Positions 56,101-64,000 of a DNA stretch of 64,000 nucleotides are shown here, piece by piece. The notes beneath the pieces were generated by a model. It was not told the DNA's origin, searched no databases, and saw only the letters and a list, made by a program, of their open reading frames with translations. The number at the start of each line of letters is the position of its first letter. Within the stretch, counting starts at the first letter, position 1. Position numbers and translations under genes: made by a program. Source of the DNA: Tunturibacter empetritectus (lineage in GTDB: Bacteria > Acidobacteriota > Terriglobia > Terriglobales > Acidobacteriaceae); NCBI RefSeq assembly GCF_040358985.1, contig NZ_CP132932.1, positions 2,046,001 to 2,110,000 of the forward strand. Direction: 5' to 3'.

Positions 56101-56886
56101 GGCGAAGCTGGTTACAGTCCCGGTGACGGTTGGGGTATCCGTAGCGATGGAACTGCCGACAATCGCGGCGATGGTGGTCTGCGGATAGACGAGGTTTGTT
56201 GGCGGAGCAAGGTTCACTGTGATCTGCACCGTTGCCGTTGTGCTGCCAGCAGAGTTGGTTGCGGTGACGGTGTAGTTGGCTTGCGGGGTAGCAGAGGTTG
56301 GCGTGCCGGAGATTGCGCCGGTTGATGCACTGAGGCTAAGACCCGCAGGAAGCACTGGGCTCACAGCGAAGGTGGCCACGGTTCCGGTGACCGTTGGCGT
56401 ATCGGTGGCTATCGCCTGACCGACAATCGCGGTGATGGTGGTCTGCGGATAGACGACATTTGTGGGCGGAGCAAGGTTCACTGCGATCTGCACCGTCGCC
56501 GTCGTAGAACCTGCTGAGTTGGTTGCGGTGATGATGTAGCTGGCTTGCGCCGTAACGGCGGTTGGCGTGCCGGAGATTGCGCCGGTCGATGCGCTGAGGC
56601 CGAGGCCTGCAGAAAGCGCCGGGCTGACGGCAAAGCTGGTTACTGTTCCTGTGACGGTCGGAGTATCCGAAACGATGGCATTGCCAACGGTTACAGTTAC
56701 GGTGGTCTGTGGATAGACCAGATTGGCAGGCGGGATTCCCTGTGGCGGCGGTGTAGTGCCCGAAGAGCTGCCCCCGCAGCCTGCAATTACGCCGAAGAAG
56801 CATGCCAAGGCGAGAAGGAGTACTGCGGAAAGGATCTGTCGAATCTGCGCCCGTCTAAAGAAAAGGAACAGCGCGATATGCGTCAT
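53182..56886 (-). CDS. Giant lipoprotein with six Ig-like (He_PIG) repeats
   Basis: About 1234 residues. The N-terminus is a lipoprotein signal (SAVLLLALACFFGVIAGCGG, lipobox VIAGC) with a Ser/Gly/Pro spacer. Six tandem 88-residue repeats follow (about residues 50-585), each of the form PPTNLVYPQTTIxAIVG, TDTPTVTGTV, AGLSLSASTGAISGTPT and YTITATNSAGSTTATV, which is the putative Ig He_PIG domain. The remaining 650 residues carry beta-propeller-like blades (DGSLIATLTSPS, WKLSTDGTYIASGYASGLSVW). It is likely a surface or periplasmic adhesin-like protein tethered to the outer membrane. Confidence 0.88.
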   Translation of the reverse strand: MTHIALFLFFRRAQIRQILSAVLLLALACFFGVIAGCGGSSSGTTPPPQGIPPANLVYPQTTVTVTVGNAIVSDTPTVTGTVTSFAVSPALSAGLGLSASTGAISGTPTAVTAQASYIITATNSAGSTTATVQIAVNLAPPTNVVYPQTTITAIVGQAIATDTPTVTGTVATFAVSPVLPAGLSLSASTGAISGTPTSATPQANYTVTATNSAGSTTATVQITVNLAPPTNLVYPQTTIAAIVGSSIATDTPTVTGTVTSFAVSPALPAGLSLSASTGAISGTPTTVTPQATYTITASNSAGSTTATVQITVNLAPPTNLVYPQTTIAAIVGSSIATDTPTVTGTVTSFAVSPALPAGLSLSASTGAISGTPTTVTPQATYTITATNSAGSTTATVQITVNLTPPTNLVYPQTAITAIVGQAIATDTPTVNGTVTTYTVSPALPAGLGLSASTGAISGTPTAATPQATYTVTATNSAGSTTATVQITVNLATPPTNLAYPQTTITSKVGQAIATDTPTVNGTVTTYTVSPALPAGLSLSASTGAISGTPTAATPQATYTITATNSAGSTTATVTITVASFTVFSLLDLGQTGSIVVMRLQPTRLFTQDGNGHWVLWDYTTTTELASGDGAGTPLYPSDMAGSVLAIGIANAVEVRSNVDGSLIATLTSPSLDPVPTVPPSAWWKLSTDGTYIASGYASGLSVWSTSNGHLLFSRHGDYSIANAFAASGQLQIALGPAGANVIETDSVPSGTSSVGPAFTANFNTWFTDGSHFLTNTPNLSPPANSPVYDVYTYSAATVQQGMLSLSDPGGLNGYANWFWTYTFNNILSLYPIGATTPTTTYTLDTDTVVIPSGSTLGVLPYGTPAASTIDLSGTTPTLSSSTALPVAYEHAFAALSPSLWAVGNVHGVVLDGPSATTTPRFFGYGTAYDIAAAPGNVVISTAIGKILEFETSSPTIVGSINFRAGKIVLSSDGSVLAASANPIDSQYEPDRTLNIYSLPAGTVTYNFPYQLTSHPQTTPDLSDFSLSGSGAALGQYLSTPNGSNTVYTRQVTPLSGSPIIWSDNPPSDLDFGNSAIFLSPDGTLVAVSTGAESSTSTTSIYKNGTLAATVNGYVVGWIDNNRVLVNTFGTDIRPETLPPYTGTVIYDATGAQLTTLNALPQLAPGLEGAGGFLTVDSNSIYSYYSIYSLTTGAVTWTEPLSLGGAQIQPQVGPSALSGNYLVFNYGARILVDLP
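55150..56735 (-). repeat. Six tandem 264-bp Ig-domain repeats
   Basis: Six consecutive units of 264 bp (88 codons). Two central copies are identical by eye over about 260 bases (55733-55992 against 55997-56256), whereas the outer copies differ at several percent of positions. The pattern points to recent duplication or gene conversion. Repeat number may vary between strains. Confidence 0.9.
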
Positions 56887-56898
56887 AGTGCGCACCAA

Positions 56899-57295
56899 TC
56901 CAAGGTACAGCGGAACTCTACCACTCTCCGGAAAAAAACCCTACACCTAAAGCGTTATTCACCTTGGGGTAGGTGTGTCTTTGGGTGCTCTTTATTTTGC
57001 AGAGCTTTCCGATTGATGCCAATAGCTGCGAAAGCAGCCGGTGCACTGCACCCTGACGATCTCCTTCGACCCTACCTCCTCCGGGACACGAAGTGCGACT
57101 CTGCAGATTATGAGTAGCGCTGCGAGTTCACCGGACAATATTCAACTGATGGGGACTGGGAACTGAGCACTGATGATGGATCGGTGTGGACTAAAGTTTT
57201 CTGATGGATGGTTGATGATGGTGGGCTAGAATGCGAAGACATTCGTAAGCCGTGATTTGCCGAATTGGCTGGAAGACTATGTTCGAGGAGAGTTT
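56899..57295. other. Intergenic region between divergent Ig-lipoprotein and Yip1-like genes
   Basis: About 400 bases with no credible gene. It should contain the promoters of both divergent genes. No clear -35/-10 pair, terminator or inverted repeat could be settled. A partial likeness to the dispersed element core near 57091 (ACACGAAGTGCGAC) lacks its flanks. Confidence 0.4.
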
Positions 57296-58048
57296 ATGAA
57301 CGATGTCGTAGCCGTAGATACGCAGTCGGGACAGCCGGGGTTGAGCCAGGTGGAGCGCCTGGTGGATACGTTTATCGCTCCTTCGAAGACCTTCACCGAT
57401 ATTTTGCGGAGCACAAGCTGGTGGCTGCCGTTTCTGCTGGCGGTGATTGTGTCGATTGGGGTGACCTTCACGATCGACCGGCAGGTAGGCTTCAGCCGCG
57501 TGGCAGAGAACATGATTCTCGACAGCCCGAAACAAGAGGAGCAGATTCAGAGCCTCCCTGAGGATCAGCGTGCGGCCAGGATGCACGGCATCGCGTCGTT
57601 TACTAAGAATATCTCGTATGGGACGCCGGTGATTATTCTGCTCATCTCAGCGGTCGGGGCGCTGGTGAACTGGGCAAGCTTCAACTTCGGACTGGGCGCG
57701 CGGACGACCTTTGGCCAGATGTTCTGCGTGTGGATGTACGCGTCGCTGCCGCGGCTGTTGAGCGGGTTGCTGACACTCGTGACGGTGATGTTTGGCGGGA
57801 ATGCGGAGAGCTTTAATCTGAAGAATCCGGTGGGGACCAACCCCGCCTACTTTATGCCTGACGCTGCGCCATGGCTGAAGGCTGCGCTGGGTTTTCTTGA
57901 CGTGATCGGAATTTGGAATGTGATTCTGCTGGTGATTGGGACCTCGATTGTGGCGAAGGTAAGCCGCGGGAAGGCTGCGGCCGTGGTCGTAGGCTGGTGG
58001 GCACTGGTGCTGATCTTGAGCGTAGCTTCGGCGGCGATGAGCAGCTAA
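57296..58048 (+). CDS. Yip1-family membrane protein
   Basis: 250 residues. An N-terminal cytoplasmic part (QVERLVDTFIAPSKTFTDIL) is followed by five hydrophobic segments. The pattern DTFIAPSKTF and the membrane block GVTFTIDRQVGFSRVAENMI are typical of bacterial Yip1/DUF1282-like proteins. ATG 57296 follows GAGGAGA with a 4-base gap and is preferred to a start 13 codons earlier. The stop overlaps the stop of the convergent acetylesterase gene. Function unknown. Confidence 0.8.
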   Translation: MNDVVAVDTQSGQPGLSQVERLVDTFIAPSKTFTDILRSTSWWLPFLLAVIVSIGVTFTIDRQVGFSRVAENMILDSPKQEEQIQSLPEDQRAARMHGIASFTKNISYGTPVIILLISAVGALVNWASFNFGLGARTTFGQMFCVWMYASLPRLLSGLLTLVTVMFGGNAESFNLKNPVGTNPAYFMPDAAPWLKAALGFLDVIGIWNVILLVIGTSIVAKVSRGKAAAVVVGWWALVLILSVASAAMSS

Positions 58049-59586
58049 GGCCGAGTGGGCTCGAGTGAGGTAAAGGTGGAGGCGGGCAGGTTCGCGCCGT
58101 TGTAGAGGTTGGCCTGAGGGAAGTTGGGCCACGCATAGCGGACGTACTGCGGGTTGGGGATCGCAGGGCTGGCCACGGTGATAGTGTCGCCGCTCGCTTC
58201 GTGATCGATGCGGGCGTTGGCGCGAAGAAAGACGCGGTCAGCTCCGGCGACTTCGAAGCCTTCGACTTGGGAACCTCCGGCTGCGCCGTTCTTGCTGTAG
58301 AGGCCGGCGGCGTTGTCGAACCAGACGTGCATAGCGCCTTTGTCCGGGTACGCGAGACGGAAGAGAGGGCCTGAGGCAGTGAGGTCTTCGTTGTAAGCGA
58401 GACGGCGGCCGAGCAGAGAGAGGCGCTCGCCTACAGCCTGCTTGTTGGCGGGGTGGACGTTGTGCTCGTTGCCGATGTCGATGGTGACGGCCATGCCGGT
58501 GTTGATCAGCGAGAGGGTCTTGCGCTGGGCGTCGCGGAGTTCGCCCCAGTCTTCCTTTGGCGAACTGGCGAACGCGGAGATCTGCACGTAGAGAAAGGGG
58601 AAGTTGCCCTGGGCCCAGTGCTGGCGCCAGTCCTTGATAAGCGTTGGAAAAAGTCTGTCGTAGAGGCCAGCGCGGTTGAGAGCAGAGTTAGCCTCGCCCT
58701 GATACCAGATGACGCCCTTGATCGGGAGCGGAGTGAAGGGGGCGACCATCGCGTTATAAAGCGCGGAGGGGCGCCAGGATTCGATGTTGGGGTGCCAGTC
58801 GCGATTGGGCGTCGTGGGTTTGCCCTCGGCGCGGGCTTGTTTATCGAAAGCGTCGAGACGCGCCTCGGTGGGTTCGCGATCTGCTTGTTCAGCGCGAGCC
58901 GCGAAGACTGGCATCAGGGACGCGTTGGAGCCAAGAGCATCGAGGCTGGTCCATGCCTCGGCGGGCGTACCTCCCCAGGTGGAGTCGATCAGGCCGATGG
59001 CGACGTGCTGCTTTTTGTCCTCGAGGGCCTTCTGCAGGTCGCGGGCGAAGAAGTAGGCGACTGCGGAGAAGGTCCTTGCGGAAGCGGGGGTGCAGAGGGA
59101 CCAACCGGTGGTGGCGCGAACGTCTTCGCGGGGGTAGTCGGCGGCGTCCTTTTCGATCAGAAGGAGGCGGATGTCGGGGTAGTTGGCGGCGACGATCTCT
59201 TTCTCTGCGTCTTCAATCTGTGTGTCGGGGCCGAAGCCGTCGAGAGGCATCTCCATGTTGGACTGGCCGGAGGCAAACCAGAGATCGCCGAGGAGAATGT
59301 CGTCATAGGTGATGGTGTTGGTGCCGCGAACCGTAAGCGTGTAAGGGCCTCCGGCGGGTTGCGGTGGCAGATAGAGACTCCAGCGGCCGGTGGGGTCGGC
59401 CGTAGCGGTGTTGGTGAGGTGGTGGAAGGTGGCGGTGACGGACTCGCCGGGAGTGGCGCTGCCCCAGAGATGGATGGGCATGTCGCGTTGCAGGACCATG
59501 TGGCTGGAGAAGAGTTTGGGGAGGGAGACTTCGGCTTGGGCAGCAAGGGTGGCGGCGAGGAGGCAGAGGGTGAGGCGAAGCTTCAT
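58045..59586 (-). CDS. Secreted sialate O-acetylesterase (SASA/SIAE-type)
   Basis: 513 residues with a signal peptide (KLRLTLCLLAATLAAQAEV). The serine esterase motif is WFASGQSNMEMPL with the nucleophile in GQSN; the histidine is in the GNEHNVHPANK region. The sequence KGVIWYQGEANSALNRAGLY and a lectin-like N-terminal domain (SATPGESVTATFHH) fit the SASA family. It removes O-acetyl groups from sialic acids or other acetylated glycans such as xylan side chains. The Shine-Dalgarno is weak and the start ATG 59586 is the first in frame. Confidence 0.9.
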   Translation of the reverse strand: MKLRLTLCLLAATLAAQAEVSLPKLFSSHMVLQRDMPIHLWGSATPGESVTATFHHLTNTATADPTGRWSLYLPPQPAGGPYTLTVRGTNTITYDDILLGDLWFASGQSNMEMPLDGFGPDTQIEDAEKEIVAANYPDIRLLLIEKDAADYPREDVRATTGWSLCTPASARTFSAVAYFFARDLQKALEDKKQHVAIGLIDSTWGGTPAEAWTSLDALGSNASLMPVFAARAEQADREPTEARLDAFDKQARAEGKPTTPNRDWHPNIESWRPSALYNAMVAPFTPLPIKGVIWYQGEANSALNRAGLYDRLFPTLIKDWRQHWAQGNFPFLYVQISAFASSPKEDWGELRDAQRKTLSLINTGMAVTIDIGNEHNVHPANKQAVGERLSLLGRRLAYNEDLTASGPLFRLAYPDKGAMHVWFDNAAGLYSKNGAAGGSQVEGFEVAGADRVFLRANARIDHEASGDTITVASPAIPNPQYVRYAWPNFPQANLYNGANLPASTFTSLEPTRP

Positions 59587-59699
59587 GAACGGGGTCTCCG
59601 ATTACTTTTATACCGGCTGGACTTTGTGTTGACGAGGCTCGCAGCGGGAAGGTTTCGCTTGCTCCTTCGTTGCGGAGGTCAAGCTCGAAGTCAAAGGAG

Positions 59700-59721
59700 A
59701 GGCCCGACAGAAGCCGGGCCT
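59700..59721 (-). terminator. Weak terminator candidate after fabF
   Basis: A 7-bp perfect stem AGGCCCG/CGGGCCT (59700-59706 and 59715-59721) with an 8-base loop. The T-run on the minus strand is poor (TCTCCTTT), so its efficiency is doubtful. It lies just beyond the fabF stop codon. Confidence 0.4.
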
Positions 59722-59762
59722 TGGTTGATACGGTTGTTGGTTGATTTTCGGTTGGGTGCTGA

Positions 59763-61013
59763 TTACTCAGTCCAGCGCTTGAAGACGAGCGAGCCGTTGG
59801 TTCCGCCGAACCCGAAGGAGTTCGAGAGAGCGTAGTTGATCTTCGCAGGCAGCGGTTTGTTCGGAACGTAGTTCAGGCGGCACTGCGGATCGAGCTCAAC
59901 GATATTCATCGTAGGAGGCGCGATCTGGTGCTGCATGGCCAGGATAGTGATGCCGGCTTCCAGGCCGCCTGCCCCACCGAGAAGATGGCCCGTCATGGAT
60001 TTGGTGGAGCTGACCATGAGCTTGCCGCTGGTTGCGCGTTCGCCGAAGACATTCTCAATGGCCTTCGATTCGAGGGCATCGCCGAGAGGAGTCGAGGTGG
60101 CATGCGCGTTGACGTAGTCGATCTGGTCCGGTGAGAGTCCCGCGACTTTGAGAGCGTGCTTCATCGAGCGATAGCAGCCTTCGCCCTCGGGAGCCATGCC
60201 GGTCATGTGGAAGGCGTCAGCGGAGAGACCGTAGCCGAGAACCTCAGCCAGGATCTTTGCGCCGCGTGCCTTGGCGAACTCAAGCTCCTCGAGGATGAGA
60301 ATGCCCGCGCCTTCGCCGACCACGAAGCCGTCGCGATCCTTGTCGAAGGGGCGGCTGGCGTGCTCGGGGTCGTCGTTGCGCGTGGAGAGCGCCCGCATGG
60401 CGGCGAATCCAGCCACACCCAGCGGCGTGATGGACGCTTCGGTGCCACCGGCGATCATGGCATCTGCATCGCCGCGCTGAATGATGCGGAAGGCATCGCC
60501 GATAGAGTGAGCCGACGTGGTGCAGGCAGTCGCCGTCGCCTCATTCGGCCCACGCGCGCCGTATTTGATTGAGACGTGGCCAGCGGCGAGGTTGATGATG
60601 GAGCCGGGGATGAAGAAGGGCGAGACCTTGCGCGGGCCGCCGCTGAGCAGATTCTGGTGTTCCCGCTCGATGACATCGAAGCCGCCGATGCCGGAGCCGA
60701 TATGGACCCCCACCTGATCGCGGTTCTCTTCGGTGATCTTCAGTCCGGAGTGAGCCATCGCCTCGGCCGATGCGGCCAGGGCAAAGTGAATAAAGCGTCC
60801 CATCTTGCGGGACTCTTTCTTGTCGACGAAGAGAAGAGGATCGAACTCCTTGACCTCCGCGGCGAATCGGACGGGATGGCCCGTGAGATCGAATGCCTTG
60901 ATCTCCGCCATGCCACTGCGTCCGGCCATGAGACCTTCCCAAACCTCAGGGGCGGTTTTGCCGACCCCGCAGATCAGGCCGAGGCCGGTGACAACTACGC
61001 GACGATGCTCCAT
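59763..61013 (-). CDS. fabF: 3-oxoacyl-[acyl-carrier-protein] synthase II
   Basis: 416 residues. The condensing-enzyme catalytic triad is present: Cys in TATACTTSAHSIGDAF, His in DYVNAHATSTPLGD and His in SSTKSMTGHLLGGAGG. The start RRVVVTGLGLICGVGK is typical of KASII. It elongates acyl chains in type II fatty acid synthesis. It is 3 bases downstream of acpP, so the pair is a fatty acid operon in which acpP is read first. Confidence 0.97.
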   Translation of the reverse strand: MEHRRVVVTGLGLICGVGKTAPEVWEGLMAGRSGMAEIKAFDLTGHPVRFAAEVKEFDPLLFVDKKESRKMGRFIHFALAASAEAMAHSGLKITEENRDQVGVHIGSGIGGFDVIEREHQNLLSGGPRKVSPFFIPGSIINLAAGHVSIKYGARGPNEATATACTTSAHSIGDAFRIIQRGDADAMIAGGTEASITPLGVAGFAAMRALSTRNDDPEHASRPFDKDRDGFVVGEGAGILILEELEFAKARGAKILAEVLGYGLSADAFHMTGMAPEGEGCYRSMKHALKVAGLSPDQIDYVNAHATSTPLGDALESKAIENVFGERATSGKLMVSSTKSMTGHLLGGAGGLEAGITILAMQHQIAPPTMNIVELDPQCRLNYVPNKPLPAKINYALSNSFGFGGTNGSLVFKRWTE

Positions 61014-61016
61014 TGT

Positions 61017-61259
61017 TTACTTGGCCTTCTGGTTCTTTTCGATATAGTCGACCGCGTCTTTGACGGTCTTGATCTTCTCGGCATCTTCGTCGGGGATCTG
61101 GATGTCGAAGGCCTCTTCGAACTGCATGACGAGCTCGACCACGTCGAGGGAGTCTGCACCGAGATCTTCCTGAAAGCTTGCACCCGGGGTGACTTCCGCT
61201 TCATCCACCTGAAGCTGCTCGACAATAATCTGCTTTACCTTCTCGTCTACTGCTGCCAT
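61017..61259 (-). CDS. acpP: Acyl carrier protein
   Basis: 80 residues. The phosphopantetheine attachment site is Ser37 in [19 protein letters not shown]. The helix I region reads [21 protein letters not shown] 61259 has AGGAGAACGC just upstream; a longer upstream frame of 26 codons is not conserved in ACPs and is rejected. It precedes fabF by 3 bases, the usual acpP-fabF arrangement. Confidence 0.97.
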   Translation of the reverse strand: MAAVDEKVKQIIVEQLQVDEAEVTPGASFQEDLGADSLDVVELVMQFEEAFDIQIPDEDAEKIKTVKDAVDYIEKNQKAK

Positions 61260-61402
61260 TGCGTTCTCCTGTTTACGTCTGGAATCTGAAGCCTGGATGT
61301 TTTGTCGCTCAAGGTCGACACGGCCAACCTCAAGCATACTGAGCGCCTCAGTGAGTGTAAAGCAACCGCAGGCAGCCGTGGGAAATGGGCGAGAGGATCT
61401 TT

Positions 61403-62893
61403 TCAGTCTTCCTCGCCAGAGGCGGCAAGCAGTGGGGCGATCCCTGGGACGTCGTCGAAGCCGATCAGGTTGGATACGGGGATGCCGGCGTCGATGGCGG
61501 AGACGTTTTTCAGCGCCTTATTAATCGCCCGCGTACGGACGCCGAGCTTCTGAATGGTGTTCTGAACCGTTCCCACCTGATCTTCGACCTTCTGCATCAG
61601 CCCCCCATAGGTCTCGAACTCCTTCTTGGCACTGGAGAGCACGCGCCAGACTTCGTCGCCCTTCTTTTGGATGGCAAGCGTGTGAAAGCCCATCTGGAAG
61701 CTGGTCAGGATGGCCATAAAAGTCGACGGCCCGGCGATAGTGACGCGGCAGCTCGACTGTATCTCCGACTGCAACCCCGGACGGCGGACGACCTCCGCAT
61801 AGAGGCTCTCCGTCGGCAGGAACATGATGGCATGGGGCATGGTAGTGGGTGGGTCGATGTACTTATCGCAGATGCGTCTGCCCTCGGCGCGAATGGAGCG
61901 CTCGAAGGCCTTTCCAGCGGCCTCGATGCCTTCGCCGGTCTCGTAGGCATGCTCCAGCCGCTCCCAGTCCTCTTTGGGAAACTTGGCGTCGATGGCGAGC
62001 AGAGTGTGGCTGTCGGCACCTTCGCCCGAGGGGAACTTGAGAGCGTATTCCACCGACTCAAGCGTCCCCTGCTTGATGCGGGCGTTTTTGATGTACTGCT
62101 CAGGCGAAAACATCTGCTCAAGCTGCTGGCCAAGCTGAAACTCGCCCACCACGCCGCGCGATTTGACGTTCGAAAGAACTCTCTTCAGATCGCCCACACC
62201 GGTGGCAAGCTCCTTCATCTCACCCAGGCCCTTCTGGACTTCGCCGAGGTGCGTCGTAACCTGCCCGAACGACTCCGTAAGCCGCGTCTGCAGCGTGGCA
62301 TGCAGCTTTTCGTCAACAGTAACCCGCATCTCCTCGAGCTTCGCAGTATTGGCATCGTTCAACTTCGAAAGGCGGTCTTCGACGGTGAAGCGCAGTTTTT
62401 CCTGCTGATCGTTAGCCTCGCCGGAGAGCTCGTTCAGGCGGCTGTGCAACGCCTCGCGAGCCTCGATCTGATTGCGATTAACCTCGCCAATGAAGTAGGA
62501 GAGCCGCTGTGCGATCGAATCCAGATTCTGCTGAACCGCAGTGCGCAGAACCTCGTCGGAGGCTTTGTTGTCGCTGCGAAAGGCGTTCAGCCCGTTCTGC
62601 AGCAGCCCGCTGAGCTCGGCGATCGTCGCGGTAATCTCAGTGCGAAGGCTGGTGAAGTCTGCTGCAGCTGCCTCGCGGGTTCGCCGGGCATCGTCGGCGG
62701 CGTCGCGGCGTATCTCGGCCAGGCCGCTTCGCAGATGGGCGTCGAGCGCCTCGTTCCGCGCGTCCAGCCGCGTCAGCTGCTCGGGCATCTGGATCAGCCG
62801 CGGATCCGTCGCGGGCACCGGCTGCCTGCGAAGCAAAAGCAGAACGACGGCCAGGAGAAGGACGAGATTGACGATGAGAAGGGCAGTAAACAT
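61403..62893 (-). CDS. rmuC: DNA recombination protein RmuC
   Basis: 496 residues. One N-terminal transmembrane helix ([17 protein letters not shown]) is followed by a long coiled coil (residues 40-240) rich in Glu, Arg and Ala, then the RmuC core with [39 protein letters not shown] and [14 protein letters not shown] segments ([11 protein letters not shown]). RmuC limits inversion of short repeats. ATG 62893 is the first start. It is divergent from the small membrane protein gene over 180 bases with TetR-type operators. Confidence 0.93.
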   Translation of the reverse strand: MFTALLIVNLVLLLAVVLLLLRRQPVPATDPRLIQMPEQLTRLDARNEALDAHLRSGLAEIRRDAADDARRTREAAAADFTSLRTEITATIAELSGLLQNGLNAFRSDNKASDEVLRTAVQQNLDSIAQRLSYFIGEVNRNQIEAREALHSRLNELSGEANDQQEKLRFTVEDRLSKLNDANTAKLEEMRVTVDEKLHATLQTRLTESFGQVTTHLGEVQKGLGEMKELATGVGDLKRVLSNVKSRGVVGEFQLGQQLEQMFSPEQYIKNARIKQGTLESVEYALKFPSGEGADSHTLLAIDAKFPKEDWERLEHAYETGEGIEAAGKAFERSIRAEGRRICDKYIDPPTTMPHAIMFLPTESLYAEVVRRPGLQSEIQSSCRVTIAGPSTFMAILTSFQMGFHTLAIQKKGDEVWRVLSSAKKEFETYGGLMQKVEDQVGTVQNTIQKLGVRTRAINKALKNVSAIDAGIPVSNLIGFDDVPGIAPLLAASGEED

Positions 62894-62982
62894 TTCGACT
62901 TTCCTTCGCCTCAGAATAGCATCAGGTTCAGTGGAACGTTGTGCGTTTTTTATCGGAGGATAGGGGGTAAACTACAAAATAA

Positions 62983-62994
62983 TGAACGTGTTCA
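62983..62994. promoter_or_regulatory. TetR-type operator 1
   Basis: TGAACGTGTTCA, a 12-bp inverted repeat with TGAAC/GTTCA half-sites and a two-base centre. The flanks (AA and AAAATA) resemble those of operator 2, centred 54 bp further right. It lies between rmuC and the membrane protein/TetR pair. It is likely bound by the TetR regulator encoded at 63459. Confidence 0.7.
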
Positions 62995-63035
62995 AAATAC
63001 CTTTACATCATGGAAGTGAAGGTGTAACTTCATAA

Positions 63036-63049
63036 TTGAACATGTTCAA
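63036..63049. promoter_or_regulatory. TetR-type operator 2
   Basis: TTGAACATGTTCAA, a perfect 14-bp palindrome that shares half-sites with operator 1 and the same AAAATA right flank. It ends about 10 bases before the AAGGGGAG Shine-Dalgarno of the gene at 63074, where bound protein would block transcription. Confidence 0.8.
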
Positions 63050-63073
63050 AATAAAGACAAGGGGAGTCAAATT

Positions 63074-63451
63074 ATGATCGTCGCCAGCTGCTATTTCAGC
63101 TATCTCGTTATAAGTATTGCGCTTACAGTTTGGGTAGCGCGTACCCTTCATCGTAATGGCCGAGTGTTTTTGGTGGATGCGTTTCACGGCAACGAGGCGC
63201 TTGCAGATTCGGTGAACCAACTGCTCGTGGTGGGCTTTTACCTGATCAATATCGGCTATATTGCCCTGGCGTTGAAGACGACCGATCCACTTTCGAATGT
63301 CCGGCAGGTGATCGAACTGGAGAGTGTCAAGATCGGAGTGGTCCTGTTGATCCTTGGAGCCATGCACTTTTTTAACATTCTCGTCTTTGCGAAGATGAGG
63401 AGCCGATCAACCGGCTTTAGTTCAGCGCCACCACCGCCGCGGATCGCATGA
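63074..63451 (+). CDS. Small integral membrane protein controlled by the adjacent TetR
   Basis: 125 residues with three hydrophobic segments (YFSYLVISIALTVWVA, LLVVGFYLINIGYIALAL and IGVVLLILGAMHFFNILVF) and a Pro-rich tail. No family is recognised. AAGGGGAG lies eight bases before ATG 63074. Two TGAAC/GTTCA operators precede it and a TetR gene starts 7 bases after its stop, so it belongs to a self-regulated two-gene unit. Confidence 0.8.
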   Translation: MIVASCYFSYLVISIALTVWVARTLHRNGRVFLVDAFHGNEALADSVNQLLVVGFYLINIGYIALALKTTDPLSNVRQVIELESVKIGVVLLILGAMHFFNILVFAKMRSRSTGFSSAPPPPRIA

Positions 63452-63458
63452 GTTCTCA

Positions 63459-64000
63459 ATGACGAAGATCAAGAAGTCTGAAGAGACGCGCACACGAATC
63501 CTCGCAGCTGCACTTGCGGTGTTTCGCGAGCGCGGTTTCGAGCGTGCCACGATGCGTGAAATCGCTAAGGCGGCCGAGGTGGCAGTGGGTGCGGCTTACT
63601 ACTACTTCGAGTCGAAGGACGCAATCGTAATGGCGTTCTACGAGCGTTCGCAGAGCGAGATGAGCCCCCGGATCGAGGCCTCTCTGATTCAGTGCAAGAC
63701 CTTAGAGGAGCGCTTGCGGGCGATCATCTCGACAAAATTTGAATGCTTTGAACCAAACCGGAAGCTGCTTGGAGCGCTGTCGGCTCATTCGGATCCCGAA
63801 CATCCGCTGTCGCCGTTTAGCAAAGAGACTGCGACGATCCGAGAACAGGACATCGGTTTCTTTCACAGTGCGGTTGCAGATTCCAGGGTCACGCTGCCAG
63901 CCAATATCAAACTTTACTTGCCACGTTTGCTTTGGATGTACCAGATGGGTTTGATCTTATTTTGGGTGTATGACCGGAGTAGTGGCCAGAAGAGGACGAT
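63459..64000 (+). CDS. TetR/AcrR family regulator, 3' end outside the window
   Basis: The frame runs from ATG 63459 to the window edge without a stop (about 180 residues). The N-terminal helix-turn-helix domain reads RTRILAAALAVFRERGFERA and MREIAKAAEVAVGAAYYYFE, the classical TetR motif with YYYFESKDAI. The ligand-binding domain begins near FECFEPNRKLLGALSAHSD and continues to the edge. It is read 7 bases after the membrane protein gene and probably represses both through the operators at 62983 and 63036. Confidence 0.92.
   Translation, partial: MTKIKKSEETRTRILAAALAVFRERGFERATMREIAKAAEVAVGAAYYYFESKDAIVMAFYERSQSEMSPRIEASLIQCKTLEERLRAIISTKFECFEPNRKLLGALSAHSDPEHPLSPFSKETATIREQDIGFFHSAVADSRVTLPANIKLYLPRLLWMYQMGLILFWVYDRSSGQKRT

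Noticed and set aside
55150..56735. Reading the Ig repeats as a CRISPR or satellite array
   Set aside because: The 264-bp units keep an open reading frame with a recognisable protein domain.
57088..57104. ACACGAAGTGCGAC resembling the repeat core
   Set aside because: Mismatched in the stem and without any repeat flanks.
58453..59835. 460-codon antisense open frame opposite the sialate acetylesterase
   Set aside because: Translation is low-complexity; the minus-strand gene has a signal peptide and catalytic motifs.
61385..63019. 544-codon open frame opposite rmuC, longer than rmuC
   Set aside because: The minus-strand frame carries the RmuC core motifs; the plus-strand frame has none and runs through the operator region.

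Overview
The window looks like a chromosomal segment of an acidobacterium of the class Terriglobia (Granulicella, Terriglobus or Edaphobacter type). This is inferred from high GC, gene density and the mix of families: YXWGXW-repeat, DUF3300, DUF4097 and DUF4139 envelope proteins, secreted peptidases, GH27 and sialate esterase enzymes, and large Ig-like lipoproteins. No rRNA, tRNA, CRISPR array, prophage or transposase gene was seen. Both ends cut genes: dnaG on the left and a TetR regulator on the right.

Layout. 0-8.6 kb: dnaG and rpoD, the classical primase/sigma pair, with a polysaccharide flippase between them and two membrane glycosyltransferases after them. 8.8-13.2 kb: a secreted YXWGXW protein, a TrmJ-like RNA methyltransferase and an S9 dipeptidyl-peptidase. 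13.2-18.6 kb, minus strand: a lipoprotein, then a five-gene unit read as ABC ATPase, ABC permease, CPBP membrane protease, DesK-like kinase and DesR-like regulator. 18.7-27.1 kb: EamA transporter, DinB, VOC protein, acyl-CoA carboxylase beta chain, two secreted proteins (one with a charged repeat), an orphan oligopeptide-type ABC ATPase and a phosphoesterase. 27.4-32.7 kb, minus strand: a persulfide-dioxygenase/rhodanese fusion, alpha-galactosidase, DoxX and an ABC-F ATPase. 33-46.5 kb, plus strand: DUF4139, a DUF255 thioredoxin protein, an AsmA-like protein, a LOG-family protein, DUF3300, a PHP-type protein, a GT4 glycosyltransferase and a DUF4097 protein. 46.5-59.6 kb: a GH13-like protein without catalytic residues, an M28 peptidase, a two-domain VOC protein, ALDH7, a giant Ig-repeat lipoprotein, a Yip1-like protein and a sialate acetylesterase. 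59.7-64 kb: fabF, acpP and rmuC (minus), then a small membrane protein with its TetR regulator behind paired palindromic operators.

The strongest structure not explained by genes is a dispersed intergenic inverted-repeat family. Seven copies of a 13-bp hairpin core lie at five loci, three of them packed around the DUF4139/DUF255 genes. A second, different three-hairpin palindromic element lies in frame inside the ABC-F reading frame. Plus-strand base composition also changes from C-rich to G-rich near 8.6 kb whatever the gene direction, and reverts less sharply near 60-61 kb. Gene starts were moved from the longest frame wherever a Shine-Dalgarno sequence or signal peptide supported it. All functional names come from reading motifs; no database search was possible.
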